NCBI GenBank assembly: GCA_949318235.1
Contig: OX439131.1
Location: 23,699,903 to 23,763,902, forward strand
Source: Ecdyonurus torrentis
Lineage: Eukaryota; Arthropoda; Insecta; Ephemeroptera; Heptageniidae
Direction of reading: 5' to 3'
DNA: 64,000 bases
Positions 1 to 48,578 of the stretch are shown piece after piece. The translations under genes were made by a program, and so were the position numbers. The notes beneath the pieces are model-generated. The model had not been told where the DNA came from and ran no database searches. It was given only the letters and a program-made list of their open reading frames with translations. Positions within the stretch are counted from its first letter, which is position 1. Each line of letters begins with the position of its first letter.

Positions 1-138
1 AAAAAAAGGTGTCTATAATATAGATCCGTATGAAAGATACTTAACAATGAACGTAATGCTCATGTATAACTATGATTTCCTTGAACTTACACATATTTTT
101 CTTGCACTTAAAATAATAATAATAATAATGTTTCTCAC

Positions 139-36704
<36,566 letters not shown>

Positions 36705-37060
36705 GTCACTCTAGTTTTGTGTCTTAATATTATAGGGGGATGATTTTTTAATTATTTTTTTTGGAGTTCGAGGAGCGGAGAACGATCCGCAGGGCACGGG
36801 CACAAGCGTGCCACTGCCAATGTGCGCGAGAAATACACACACACCGGCAAAGAGCTGAGGCAGGCGGGCGGGCAAGGCATCGTCACACTAGCCGCTAGCC
36901 AATAGCAAAGCCGCGACGTAAGTGTGTGTTTGTGGTGGCGGTGGAGATTATCCCTCAAGGCACCGTACCTCAATGAACGAGTATAGTAAGCACGAGGCGC
37001 TACCGACACCACGTGAACGTGCGTCAAAACAAAAGATTTCATTAACATAAAATATTTCTT
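36705..37060 (-). promoter_or_regulatory. Probable promoter and 5' UTR region of the ADAMTS gene
   Basis: This stretch immediately upstream of the first coding exon is much richer in G+C than its surroundings. It contains AGCCAATAGC near 36895-36904, a CCAAT-type element, and several CG-containing words. I find no convincing TATA box. A second GC-richer block at 37260-37530 may hold upstream UTR or promoter sequence. Assignment rests on position and composition only. Confidence 0.4.
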
Positions 37061-37530
37061 CACGTCGCGAGTGATGTTCAGGAAGACCCTTGACGAGCCT
37101 CAAAACTCACGGTATTATAGTAAATTCCACTCTAAACTGCTATATTAAAGAATTCCACTTTTTGGTCATTAAATGCCTAAAGCTATACATATTTTTTTAA
37201 GTCAGAGAGAAGGAAAAAAAAAGTGCTCTGATATGTTCCGGCTATATAGTTACAAAAATCTTTTTCAGTGGGCGCTATTTGCCGGCGGTGGGACGAGGAA
37301 GAAGGAACGCCTTGTTGTACTTCATTAACCTACGCAAGAATTGAGCTCCAAAGTAAGCAAAAGCTTTGGACTGCTGCTGCAAAATACACATACACAGCAG
37401 GCGCAAAGCAACCAGGCGAACAAACAGCCTGGACCATGTATACATTGTAGTAGCCTGGGGGAGGGACAAAGAGAATCTTCCTCATTTCTTTGCCACGGAG
37501 GCATCCTATAGCTCATGAAACAAAACGTGG

Positions 37531-37678
37531 TCCAAACGATGTGATGATGATGATCGCTTCATTATACCACTCTTCACATCTTTCAAATGTTATATATAAA
37601 AAAATTATCACGTACAACGACTTTTAACTATACGCTATATACGCTACATATATAGATTTTATTCTTATTTATGCTCTA

Positions 37679-37764
<86 letters not shown>

Positions 37765-38152
37765 GTAATTCATTATTATAATAAGCAAATCTTAATATAA
37801 TAAAAGAAGAAGATAATACCGACATAATTATAGCGACAACTCACGTGCGTCAAAGCTTTATTATAATAATGTATAACTTGAATAATGTATACGTCGTATT
37901 ATGTTTGCATCAACTATCCCTTTGGGCCCCCATAACCTTTCTCTTCAAATTGATATAAAAATATGTTGAAGAATTTAGAAATTGTGGTTATTATTTTGTT
38001 CGCAGATACACAAAAAAATATATATATATTTACAATATTGCATTTCATTTTTGCGACGTTTTTATATATTGCGTGGTAAAACTAAAGATATACAAAGTCT
38101 AATGTATCAATCATATGATCTTGCTTCATTTCAAATTTTTGGTTACTTTAAA

Positions 38153-38183
<31 letters not shown>

Positions 38184-40698
38184 AAGCATGTAAAAGTTAT
38201 AACGCAAAATAAATACTGTTACATTTGTTTCTATTTTACCATTATTGTAATACATGCAAAACAAAACACACAAAATAATGGATTTGTTTCTGTTAAGAAA
38301 AATATATATATATTATTATATTTATTGACGTATATAAATTATAAACCAATCTCACCACTTTGCATGCTGCCAATCTGGACACCTGTTGTTGAAATTTTCA
38401 TTAACATATTCACAACACAGTATACAGTATAATACTATTTCATCGTTCCAGAATTAAAAATTATTAATAAATGCTCTATTTATATGAAATACTGTACAGT
38501 AAACATAAAACATTTCCTATATAGATATTTCAAAAAAATAAAATATATGTATATATTATAGTATAAATATATTTTTAATTAAAAAGTATTAATTATATTA
38601 CTCTAAATTATATACATTTAGATTTTCTAATGAAAAAGTGACTCATCTTATGTATATGTGTCCCACTCTTCCCTAATTAAAAAAAATCCTCTTGTATATG
38701 TTTGTAAGGATTGGAATAATGAATACTAATGAAGTTAAATGTATATAACTTTGATTAAAAATAAACTGTATTATAGTGTACAGCCTTTATACACATACAA
38801 TATGTATAACTATAAATATAATGAAAATAGTAACGGATATATTCAGCTTAAAACGCACCGCTGTATATAATCAAGCATCTGTGCAAAAACAAAGATACAT
38901 ACCAGTCCAATTACAACATATGCAAATGATTTTTTTTTTTTTAATTTGACCTAAGATCTAAATGCGTAACTTTTTTTTAACCATACAGACATACAATCAA
39001 TTTTTTTTTATCGGTCTGGTTGAAGCTTTCTAAGTAAGTAACGCTCCTTTGGGAGTCAATTAACATTAAAAAATATTACTTTCTTTATTGTGTTAAGTAT
39101 ATCCTCACATACTATAGTATAGTTACTGATTAATTTGAATTTTTAATAATATTATAATGATCATCCAGAAATTTCTATAATTGCATATAACATTCCTATA
39201 TTTCTATATAAAACTTGCTGTAATATTTAAGTTTTATGTTTGTTTTTCTAAAACCATTAATATTTGTTAAATGTGCCAGTATTTTTGAAACATTTCTTAT
39301 ATTTCTCATAATTTTTTTATAAGAATTCTGATATATAATATATTATATATAAAGTAAAATGTAAAGTTTTATTACTTGCCATTATATAACATCATTCTAT
39401 CTTACAAAGTATACAGTAACTTTACATCACATATTGGAAGTGTCTAGTATCAAGTATCAGCATGAATTTAATTTTTACCAAGCCAACAATTATGAACCTA
39501 AAGTGCAAGTAGATTACGTATAAAAATTTAAAATTGCCAAAAATCTAATATTTAACGTAATATTATTCATGTGCAACATTATTAACTTTTAGTTTCTAAA
39601 AATATAAGATAAAATTATTCTTAATAAAATACAATTATATACTTATTTGCTGCACCTATTATAGTATTATACAGTATGCGAATTCTCGATCTAAATGAGA
39701 TAAATAAAAACACATGCACATAAATTTTTGCTCATCTAAGATGATGTGAAAAACTCATATCTTGATTTATTTTTTCTTTATTTTGTCCTTGCATATTTAT
39801 GATGCATGCAACCTGAGCTACACAGAGGACCACAAAATTGCCTAAATTACGGGCTGAAAAAAATAATACCACCATTATATTTAAAGATTTATTGTTTTAC
39901 TTTTTTAAAATTAATTTAGTAAGTTAAAAATATTAATAGCATCAGACATGTCTGTTTGTGCACAAACACCTGCAATACGATACAAAAAAAGAAAAAAAAG
40001 TTATGCAAATAAAAAATTTCTTGTTAGTTGCCCCACCACAAACAGAAAAAAAAAATGTAAGAGTAAATAAACTATTATATTGCTCCAGTATGAGAAAAAA
40101 AATATATACTGGCTTGTACTGGATGTCAAAGCAGGCGCAGTGAGTAGCCTCGAGAAAAGAACAATTAAGCTTATTACGTATATGTACGTACAATCTTTAA
40201 TGGAGCCTACATATAAGATCAATGGCTTCTCATGCTCTCCAATACCTCTTGCCAAACAATAAAAAGAAAAAAAACTGTAACATAATTACCTCAATTTGCA
40301 AGTATCGTTTTTGATTTCAACATTATAGAACATAAAATAAAAATCATGAGGGATAGAGGTGATGTGGGGATTATTTTCACAAAATATCGCACTACATATA
40401 TAAGTGTGCTATAAATGCTGCTGCCATAATTACTGAAAAAAATGTGCATTTTTATAATAATTATAGTCTAAGATAATTATAAAAAGTGATTGCGGGTTTG
40501 GAATTTTGTCAAATGAATGAATGAGCACATTTATATTATAGTGAGCATATTTTTGTTCTATTGAATAATTTTGAATTGTGATTTTCTGCTGAAAGCGAAG
40601 ACAAACTTACAAATAAATACTATTGAATTTTGAGTCTAAATTCAATGTAAATATGTTTTTATTTCTTTGTTCTTTTAGGTGTTTTCTTAGTCTTTAAT
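37531..40698. other. Intergenic AT-rich DNA
   Basis: This lies between the ADAMTS 5' end and the RABGGTB upstream elements. It contains (AT)n at 37681-37762 and T-runs (38153-38177). The open frames near 39942-40262 are short, overlap on both strands and have no recognisable domain. I see no gene here. Confidence 0.65.
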
Positions 40699-40816
40699 AA
40701 TGCTGTTCGTAAACCCTGTTCTAAATCTGCTCCTAAAATGGCGTTCGCCTTTAGTTATTTAAATGGAAGAATGCGCATTTTTTTGGTGCAAGAGACAGGG
40801 TTTACGAACAGCATTA
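40699..40816. mobile_element. MITE family AATGCTGTTCGTAAACCCTG, copy 2
   Basis: This 118-bp palindrome has ends AATGCTGTTCGTAAACCCTG and CAGGGTTTACGAACAGCATT. It shares termini and internal GAATGCGCATTTTTTTGG with the nested copy at 13541-13651. Its right end overlaps the left end of the next element by about 3 bp (TTA). Confidence 0.82.
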
Positions 40817-41125
40817 AGGAAGTAGGGGACCGACGTCGGCCATTAGACTCAAACTTTTATCGGCAAAAAAATCTGAAATTTTGCACAAATATATAAAATT
40901 TTTGGGGGGTCACCGTGCAAATTAATTTTATATGATTTTTTGAAATTTTAAGCCCATAAGGCATAATGTTAATTTCAATAATTTTTTTCTTTTTTTTTTG
41001 GACGGTGACACATCTTGAAATTTTTATCACGGCTAGGTGTGACCCTTAGCTACACAATGATACCAAATTTAGACCCGAAACACGAGCTAGTTTTTGAGAT
41101 ATAAGGTCGGTCCCCTACTCCCTTA
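40814..41125. mobile_element. Non-autonomous DNA element with TAAGGAAGTAGGGGACCGAC termini
   Basis: The left end TAAGGAAGTAGGGGACCGAC is matched in inverted form by GTCGGTCCCCTACTCCCTTA on the right. The 270-bp inside is not palindromic and has no reading frame. It abuts the MITE at 40699-40816, possibly using the TTA/TA at that element's edge as its target. Confidence 0.78.
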
Positions 41126-41547
41126 ATCAATCATACACAAAATATTGATGGGTGATTGCATTTGTTGTGTGACTTTCCACTGAAAGGACATAAGCATATT
41201 TGTATTTTTTTTTTTTTTGGTCTATATGCTTAAAGTTAATTACCTATGCAGCGATTGACCGCATATATCTTCTTTCAGATACCCAAATACTTTGATCAAA
41301 AAGCTTAATTATTTTTTATGATCAAATGTTGTCTTATACAGCATTAATTTTTTGTGTTATATATAATCTGCTGTTTACTCTACATTTTTTATTTCTATAT
41401 TTATCGTTTATCGTTCTAAAAATATTACCAAAAAATATCACTATTTCCTTATTTATTTATTTTTTGTAAGATTACAAAATAAAACTGAAATAAAATGATA
41501 TAGTTACTTAAAATTTTTAGTTTGAGTATAAGGTAATTTACACCATA

Positions 41548-41705
41548 TTGACTGATAAAGGAACAACTGTTTTGAGGCCGACTATAAGTGATTTCGGTCA
41601 CATCCGCTTCTCCTTACTACGCATGTGCAGTAAGTCGAAACGGAAGCGGATGTGAGCGAAATCGCTTATAGTCAGCCTCAAAACAGTTGTTCCTTTATCA
41701 GTCAA
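41548..41705. mobile_element. Hairpin MITE upstream of RABGGTB
   Basis: TTGACTGATAAAGGAACAAC (left) and GTTGTTCCTTTATCAGTCAA (right) are exact inverted copies. Pairing extends through GCGGATGTGA / TCACATCCGC, giving arms of about 70 bp. It sits 470 bp upstream of the RABGGTB start codon, so it may lie in or near that promoter. Confidence 0.85.
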
Positions 41706-42176
41706 TTGGTTTTGAATTTTTATACAATTAATTAATATAATATTTATAATTGATTTATCCACGTTATGTAAATATAGTAAAATAAATAGTGTAGCTGTAG
41801 CACTCTATATTTTATTTGTTGTACCACTAATTTGGTAGTTAGTTTGATTACAGTCAAGACGAGCGCAAATTATGGGCACTTGTGAGCTTTTGTGTTGTTT
41901 TGTGTTTTCTGCATCTACTCGAGCCTCGAGCTTTAGCTTTACAGCAAAAGAAGTTTTAAAACTTTTTTCTTCGCGCGCTTTTTGCGACCACTCGACACGA
42001 CTCGACACTCGATTTATTAAATAATCGATTGTAACAGCTGTAAAAAATAGATTCAGTTTGTATTTTTGCTATCAAGCAAATTTGTATTTTCATAAATACT
42101 ATTAAAAGTGGCCTTATTTTTTTAATTAAAAAAGTATATATAACTATTTAGTAGTTAATATAATCGTATTTCTGCA
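41706..42176 (+). promoter_or_regulatory. Probable RABGGTB promoter and 5' UTR
   Basis: This is 470 bp between the hairpin element and the start codon. It holds a short CG-containing block around 41965-42010 (TTCGCGCGC, then repeats of ACTCGACAC). There is no clear TATA box at a proper distance. The call rests on position only. Confidence 0.35.
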
Positions 42177-45100
42177 ATGGTAAGTGTTTGCAATGTCGTT
42201 GTTTTGATTATTTTTAATGACACTCCTCACCTTTTTCACCGGCTGTATGTATGATACAGATGATGATATGAATTTAATTTCAGGCTACTTTGATAAAGGA
42301 TGTCACAATTGATGCTAGCCAGCCAAAATCACTAACATTACAGAAACACGCAGATTACATAGCAGCATATGGTCAAAATAAAGATGAATATGTAAGTAAC
42401 ATGCTATGAAACAGAGAAATAATCAATTTCTTTTTACTGCAATATAAAAATTAAAAATTGTAATTTAAAAATGGAAAATACTTATATGTAATCTCTTTGA
42501 AAATACTATGTACATTTATTTAATTTAAATATATATAACAAAATGAGACCAATATACATAGTTCACAACTGCTTTGCTTATTTCTTTCAGGAATACTGCA
42601 TGACAGAATACCTACGAATGTCTGGTGTTTACTGGGGACTGACGGCAATGTCATTACTTGGTCAGTTAGATAGAATGGATCGTGAGGAAATTCTTACTTT
42701 TGTACGAGCTTGTCAAGATGAAGGTAGTGGAGGTATCGGAGCAAGCCCAGGGCATGATCCTCATCTCCTTTATACTTTAAGTGCATTGCAGGTCAGTACT
42801 AAAACTGTTACTAATGTCCCACGTCTCATTTAATAATAATTACGGTACACACGCATGTAATGATATAACTAAATACTGTACATATCATGACGCTATGGTC
42901 CCTTTTGGGGTAAGCCAACAACATAGATGTTTTTAGCCTGACCTAGTGATTTGACAATCAGATTTTGATCTAGGGTGAGGCAGGACAAAAGTGCAACATT
43001 ACATTACCTTCTTTCTGCATCAAAACAAAGCTTCTACACTTTACAAATTGCCAAAGAATGAACGATCTGCACTGTACAAAGTCGCGGCTACCTGGAGCTT
43101 CTGCTATATAAAAAAGGTGTGTGAATTCGCCAGGTAGCTGCAAATATTTAAAGTGTAGATCGGTCACTTTTTGCAAATTTGTAAAGTGTGGAAGCTTCAT
43201 CTTGACACGAGAAAATTGATTGGCAGTTCATAGATGTTGTTTTATATAAATCAGGTACGAATAACTTATTATTAGTCGCCAATTAGGTGTCGTTCTGTGT
43301 GCTTTCTAGCATGTCCAGCACTCTAGGCTGGCTGTCATCTCATGCAGTGCATGCAACGCAGATGCAATGTGAGGAAAGACATGGCACACAGCATCTACAT
43401 GGCAATAAATAAAATATTTGTACAGAACAGTACTTGATTTATAAAATATTCTATGAATTGCCGTTGCAATTTTGTTCCTCTGGGCATTACATTAAAATGT
43501 GAATAGTAACATTATCACAATCATGTGTACGTACTTTGAAGTTACATTACAACATTAAATGTATGATAATTGACAAGTAAAAAAGATTTGATAGCTAAAA
43601 CACATTCATAAATTATGAAAAAAAAAAAATATAATAATAATTTTAATAATAAAAGGGGAAAGAAAGGTACTGTGAGAGTTTATAGATTTTTAGAGAAGTG
43701 GCTGCAACCGTATATTTTAAAGTGCGTTCTCATATTCATTTATTTTTTGTTACTTTGCTCGCCAAAATAATTATCCTCATTTAAAACAATGATATTTAAC
43801 AAGTTGCTGTGCAAAGTTACATCAAAATAATGTACCAGAGGCTTTCATTTTCACTGTGGTTGACTACAAATATTTAATGTTTTCTCCGTTATTTTTTCTT
43901 CTTCTTCTTCTTCCCATTTGTAAAACTAACTAACAGCATTATTTTTCTTAGGTGTTGAGTATGTATGATGAGAGTCTGGGAGAACAAGAGACAGAGCGCA
44001 TCGTATCATTTGTACGCTCACTGCAGCAACCGGATGGGAGCTTCACTGGAGATAAGTGGGGAGAAGTCGACACAAGATTCTCCTTCTGTGCAGTTGCCTG
44101 CTTAACTCTTTTGGTGAGTTCTTAGCTACCTGTTACTAACATGCTCAATGTTTATTTACTGAATTTTCAATTTTTTGATACCTATGTCCTTGCATTCATA
44201 TAAAGTTGTAAACCCTTCAAATGAAAATTTGCTTTTAGTTTTCCTCTTCGTATCCTCTCGTGGTTTTCCTCTAGAATTAGGTAACAAATGTATTTTTTTG
44301 TACATTCATGACTTGCATTATTATTATTATTATTATTTTTCATAGTTGCAACATTAGTGATCAAATTTGTTTTCCCATTAGGAAAGCATTGAGTCAACAA
44401 TTTGATCACTAAGTTGCAGCAATGAAAAATAATAATAATAAATAAATAAATAATGCAAATTTCTATGATGTAGTACTGATGATATAAAAGAAAAGGATAG
44501 AGGAAGCCAGCAAGGGTCTTATCGTAGTTTTATAAAAATCTTTCTAGCACAAAGATTAAAAAAAAATAAAATGTTACATTCATAGTTTCTTCTTGAGTCT
44601 ATGAGAACTGAAGAAGACACACACACCCATTGGAGTTAAGAGCCAAAAGCTATATCCAACATGTGTTAGTTTTTTTATCTCTGTGCTAGCAAGATTTTCA
44701 CCAAACTATGGGACTCAATCTTTACTCAACATTTTTTCCCTTAAATCATCGACCTAACTGCAACTGTTTATTTTCCTTAATTTTGCACAATGTACAATAC
44801 TGTATTTTGTTAGTTCCACTCCCCTCCACCATAATTTTGTTTAATTAATATCACTGGGTTCTCATGACCTGTATGGTTAAAATTGATATAAATTAAGGAA
44901 AATTTGACTTTGCTAAAAATATATTTTATAGTAAAAACAAATCATAGAATTAATGAAAATGTATTTTTTATGACATCATGTAACAAGTGTTTGTTTAATC
45001 CTCAGGGGAGGATGGATGCAATAGATCTGGAGAAAGCAGTGCAGTTTGTGGCCTCGTGCATGAATTTTGATGGAGGATTTGGCTCTAGACCTGGCTCGGA

Positions 45101-46543
45101 GAGTCATGCTGGGCTCATCTACTGTTGTGTTGGCTTTCTTTCAGTTACAGGTGAGTGAAGCACACAAAACTGTGTACTTGACATGATGAGGCATGAGTCT
45201 GGTAGAATATATAGCATAGAATTCATTGATGTTGTTGCGAGCAATATGTGTAACTCGTTTTTTGGGACGCGAAGCAAAATGCCTATCTCGTTATTTGTCA
45301 CCCGTAGCACATATCGTCGGGCTAGAGCACAAACTGTGTATCTACAAAAGCAGCTAAGTAGAAACGCTTATCTTTTTGTAAAATTATTGGAACCTTATTG
45401 CTTTTGTAGATACACGGTTTATGCTCTAATCCGACTATATATGGTAGATTATATAGTCTTCTGTAACAATTCTCCATTTTCAAATAAATTTTGATATTGT
45501 AAATCTTGGTAAATAAAAGTAGTTAAATTAATTCTTATTAAATTTTTTACCATCATTAGCTTAGACAGGTGCACATGATTTTGCTACTCTATGTTGATCA
45601 TTCAAATTTGATTCAGAAGTAGGCAGAACAAAATTTCATCATTGCATTTGTACATAGCAGATACAAATATTTCATTTGTCATCACTCATCAGCATGTCTA
45701 ACTTGCCAGGCCAGCCTCCATCTCTCGCATTATATGCATGCACCGGTACCGGTAAAAAAAAATAATAATAATAATAATAAATCAATCAATCTCCCTGTAT
45801 TGCTAAAATATGCTAGAATGCCAAATCCAAATTCATTTTATGTTAGTAAAAATACATGCAAAGGAGAAAGAGATATTTTTGAGCAGTGCATGCATGCAAT
45901 GCTAAAGACAGCTGGCACAGAGTAGTGGACTTGATGGACGAGGGTACACACAATATCTACCTGGTGACAAATTTAATTTGTTAGCCTACCTATGAACTGC
46001 CTATGCATTGTTTCAATTTTGTCCCTTTTCACCCTGAATAAAATTTGAATGTTAAAATATATTATCGCAATTGTGTATACATGGATAAAATAGTAATTTC
46101 AATTCCCGAGTTGTAAATTTACTATAAGTTTTTAATTCATAAAAAAATTGATTACAGGTCGGTTAGATCTAGTTGATGCTGATACTCTAGGATGGTGGTT
46201 ATGTGAACGACAGCTACCATCTGGAGGATTGAATGGACGACCAGAGAAGCTGCCTGACGTGTGCTACTCGTGGTGGGTGCTTGCATCTCTGAGCATGCTT
46301 GGACGTTTACATTGGGTGGACAGACAACGCCTTGTTACTTTCATATCTGCATGTCAAGATGAGACAGGAGGATTCAGTGATCGACCAGGAGATATGCCTG
46401 ATCCATTCCATACGTTGTTTGGTTTAGCAGCACTATCTCTACTTGGAGAACCTTCCTTAGCACAAGTGGATCCAACTTTCTGTATGCCAAGACAAGTGTT
46501 AGATCGTCTTGGTATCAGGCCTCAAAAGCTTACAGTTGCTTAA
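42177..46543 (+). CDS. RABGGTB: Rab geranylgeranyltransferase subunit beta, complete (6 exons, 334 aa)
   Basis: Exons: 42177-42179 (ATG only), 42284-42391, 42591-42791, 43952-44113, 45006-45150 and 46158-46543 (TAA at 46541). Borders are GT-AG and phases fit. The enzyme, with RABGGTA and a REP escort protein, attaches geranylgeranyl groups to C-terminal cysteines of Rab GTPases in the cytosol. The protein shows the six alpha-barrel prenyltransferase repeats, including [29 protein letters not shown] and TGGF-DRPGD. The zinc ligands are present: D240 and C242 (LPDVCYSWW) and H291 (DPFHTLFG). Length is close to the human protein (331 aa), and identity looks high throughout. It is expected to be a single-copy housekeeping gene and looks intact. 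Introns 3, 4 and 5 carry several hairpin elements. Confidence 0.97.
43017..43207. mobile_element. Hairpin MITE in RABGGTB intron 3
   Basis: The left arm (AAGCTTCTACACTTTACAAATT, with GATCTGCACT and GCTACCTGG) pairs with the right arm (CCAGGTAGC, AGTGTAGATC, AATTTGTAAAGTGTGGAAGCTT). The element is about 190 bp, with imperfect arms and no coding content. Confidence 0.8.
44313..44458. mobile_element. Hairpin in RABGGTB intron 4
   Basis: TTGCATTATTATTATT...TCATAGTTGCAACATTAGTGATCAAATT on the left is inverted as AATTTGATCACTAAGTTGCAGCAATGA...AATAATGCAA on the right. The arms are about 60 bp around a 25-bp loop. Confidence 0.78.
44518..44715. mobile_element. Second hairpin in RABGGTB intron 4
   Basis: CGTAGTTTTATAAAAATCTTTCTAGCAC (44523 onward) is matched inversely by GTGCTAGCAAGATTTTCACCAAACTATG (to 44710). 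The interior includes CTGAAGAAGACACACACACC. The arms are diverged, so it appears older than its neighbour. Confidence 0.65.
45229..45443. mobile_element. Two short element fragments in RABGGTB intron 5
   Basis: Bases 45229-45303 match, in reverse orientation, one arm of the inverted-repeat element at 48358-48578 (shared GTTGTTGC, AATATGTGTAACTCG, GCAAAATG, CTCGTT). Next to it, 45309-45443 is a hairpin: GTCGGGCTAGAGCACAAACT...TCTACAAAAGCA pairs with TGCTTTTGTAGA...ATGCTCTAATCCGAC. Confidence 0.7.
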
Positions 46544-46878
46544 ATTTAAGTTATGATCTCAAAGTATTTTATAATTATTAATTAGGATAGGAGTCGATCA
46601 AAATTTTATTTACTTTTGATGTAAATTGTGTAATTCTAGGTACAGTATAATATAATAAGAACCAAAAAATTTTAAATTGGCTTAAAATTGGTTACTGTAA
46701 TTATTAATTTAATGTGTAAATTAAAATGCAGATTTCCAACTAAAAATTATATAGTAAAGTTTTTTTATACAATTAAATTTTACTTTGAAGTAATAATTTG
46801 ATTCATTAGAAAAAAATAAGCACTGCACTTTACATATTTTATATTGTAATTGAAAAGAGCAACAAAAACCAGCAAATT

Positions 46879-47149
46879 GATGCTGTTGTGGCTACACTTC
46901 TACTCCTGGCGGGATTGTTAACTTTCAAGCATCTATGTTCATCATTCATCATGATAGCCATAGAAACACGCATCTACATTTATTGCAACACCAGGTATAA
47001 AACACTTCTACATAGGAAAGTAGATGTAGAAGGGTTTTATACCTGTTGTCATAATAAATGTAGATGCGTGTTTCTATTTCTAATGCATAGATGCATAAAA
47101 GTTAACAAATCTGCTAAAAGTAGAAGTGTGATTTAGCTGCAACAGCATC
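46879..47149. mobile_element. Hairpin element, 271 bp, in the RABGGTB 3' flank
   Basis: GATGCTGTTG...GCTACACTTCTACT, GTTAACTTTCAAGCATCTATG and ATAGAAACACGCATCTACATTTATT on the left reappear inverted on the right, ending AGTAGAAGTGTG...CAACAGCATC. The loop is near 47010. If the 3' UTR reaches the AATAAA near 47745, this hairpin would lie inside the mature RABGGTB mRNA. Confidence 0.83.
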
Positions 47150-48357
47150 GAAACGATTTCATCTCAAGGAAGGCTGTGCATCATTAAAGATGTTGTTAGT
47201 GCAGATAATAGAAATGTTTTTAAGTTTTAGTTGGATCTCACTATGGCAAGATGCTTGTTGTTTTCTTGTCATTCTTGCTTGTATTGCCTCAAACCTCAGT
47301 GGTTTCTATTCTCAAGTCAAATCAACGAGATTTCAATCAACAAAGCAAAGTTGGTGAAAAACAAGAGCTTTCAAATCTATAGTGTTTAATTATGTACTCA
47401 TGCTTCTGCAAGCAAATACCATTTTAGGAGTTTTAATAATGACGTTAATTGTCGTGTTTTTATGGCTATTTTCTAGTTCTTCTAATGAAATAAATGTCAT
47501 GCTTCTTTATTAAATTGGAAAAATAAAAGAAGCAAGGAAGAGTTATGTCATAGTGCAGTATAAAGTGTGAGGAAAACTTTGTTTATTGTTTCTATTATTG
47601 GCAAGATTTTCCTCCTTCCATAAGATATCATAAGAGTGTATATTTTATAGAAATACTTTGCTGATTTCTCCTATAGCTTATTTTAAATCAGTTTTCTTTC
47701 AATTGTGGTGTAATTTCTTTAACTGAATTTCTTTACCCAAAATCAAATAAAAAATAACCAAGAATTGCGTGGATGTGGATTGTATATTTAGATGCCTCTG
47801 CACTGCGGCATATTTGTGTTTCCACAGATTGCCACTAATTGAGTTTGTGTAATTTCCATACACTTCTTATAAGGAGCACATTCCCCAGTCACAGCATGTG
47901 GAGCATGTGCAAATTTTTCATTTCAAGTAATTGGAGTAGCAAAACTTTCCACAATTCATGATACCTTGCATTTTTATTATTATTTTAATTTGTTCAAACT
48001 GACTTGGTTTGTTTAAAAATTGTTTTAAATAAACCTACATACGGTACATAATAATATTATAGACATTTATAATATACCTAATATAAAAATAAATGATATA
48101 TAAATTGTAATAAATGTTTTATGAGGAAAAAAACAGTGATTGATACATAAATGTATAAGAAATAAAAAATAAAAAAACTTATATAAAAGACAGTCAAACG
48201 TAGAGCATATTAAATTGAAAATTAATTAAATACAAAAATCCTCCCGTTTAAAGTATGAATTTTTACATTTAATAATTTTTTACTTCAATGCGTTCTAATC
48301 GTTTTACGTACTATTTTCTTTTATTTATTATTATTATTTTTTAACATTTCTATAATT

Positions 48358-48578
48358 TGTTGTAGAGGAAAATAATGTATCTGTTTGTTTTTTTGTCTCG
48401 ACAAGCAAAAAGAGTACGTATCTCGTTTGTTGTCATGACAAGTAAACAGTAACTCTTAGCACCATCTGTATTACTGTCCAAAATGAGCTACACATTTTGC
48501 TTGCCGTGACAAAACAACGAGATACACATTTTGCTTCAAGTAATAAAAAACAAGATATACATATTTTCTGCAACAACA
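48358..48578. mobile_element. Imperfect inverted-repeat element, about 220 bp
   Basis: TGTTGTAGAGGAAAATAATGT...TCTCGACAAGCAAAA on the left pairs with TTTTGCTTGCCGTGACAAAACAACGAGA...TATTTTCTGCAACAACA on the right. One arm of the same family recurs at 45229-45303. Confidence 0.68.

Noticed and set aside
36752..37063. 103-aa minus-strand frame upstream of ADAMTS exon 1
   Set aside because: It lies in GC-rich promoter-like sequence, has no domain and is not in frame with the signal peptide exon through any clear splice.
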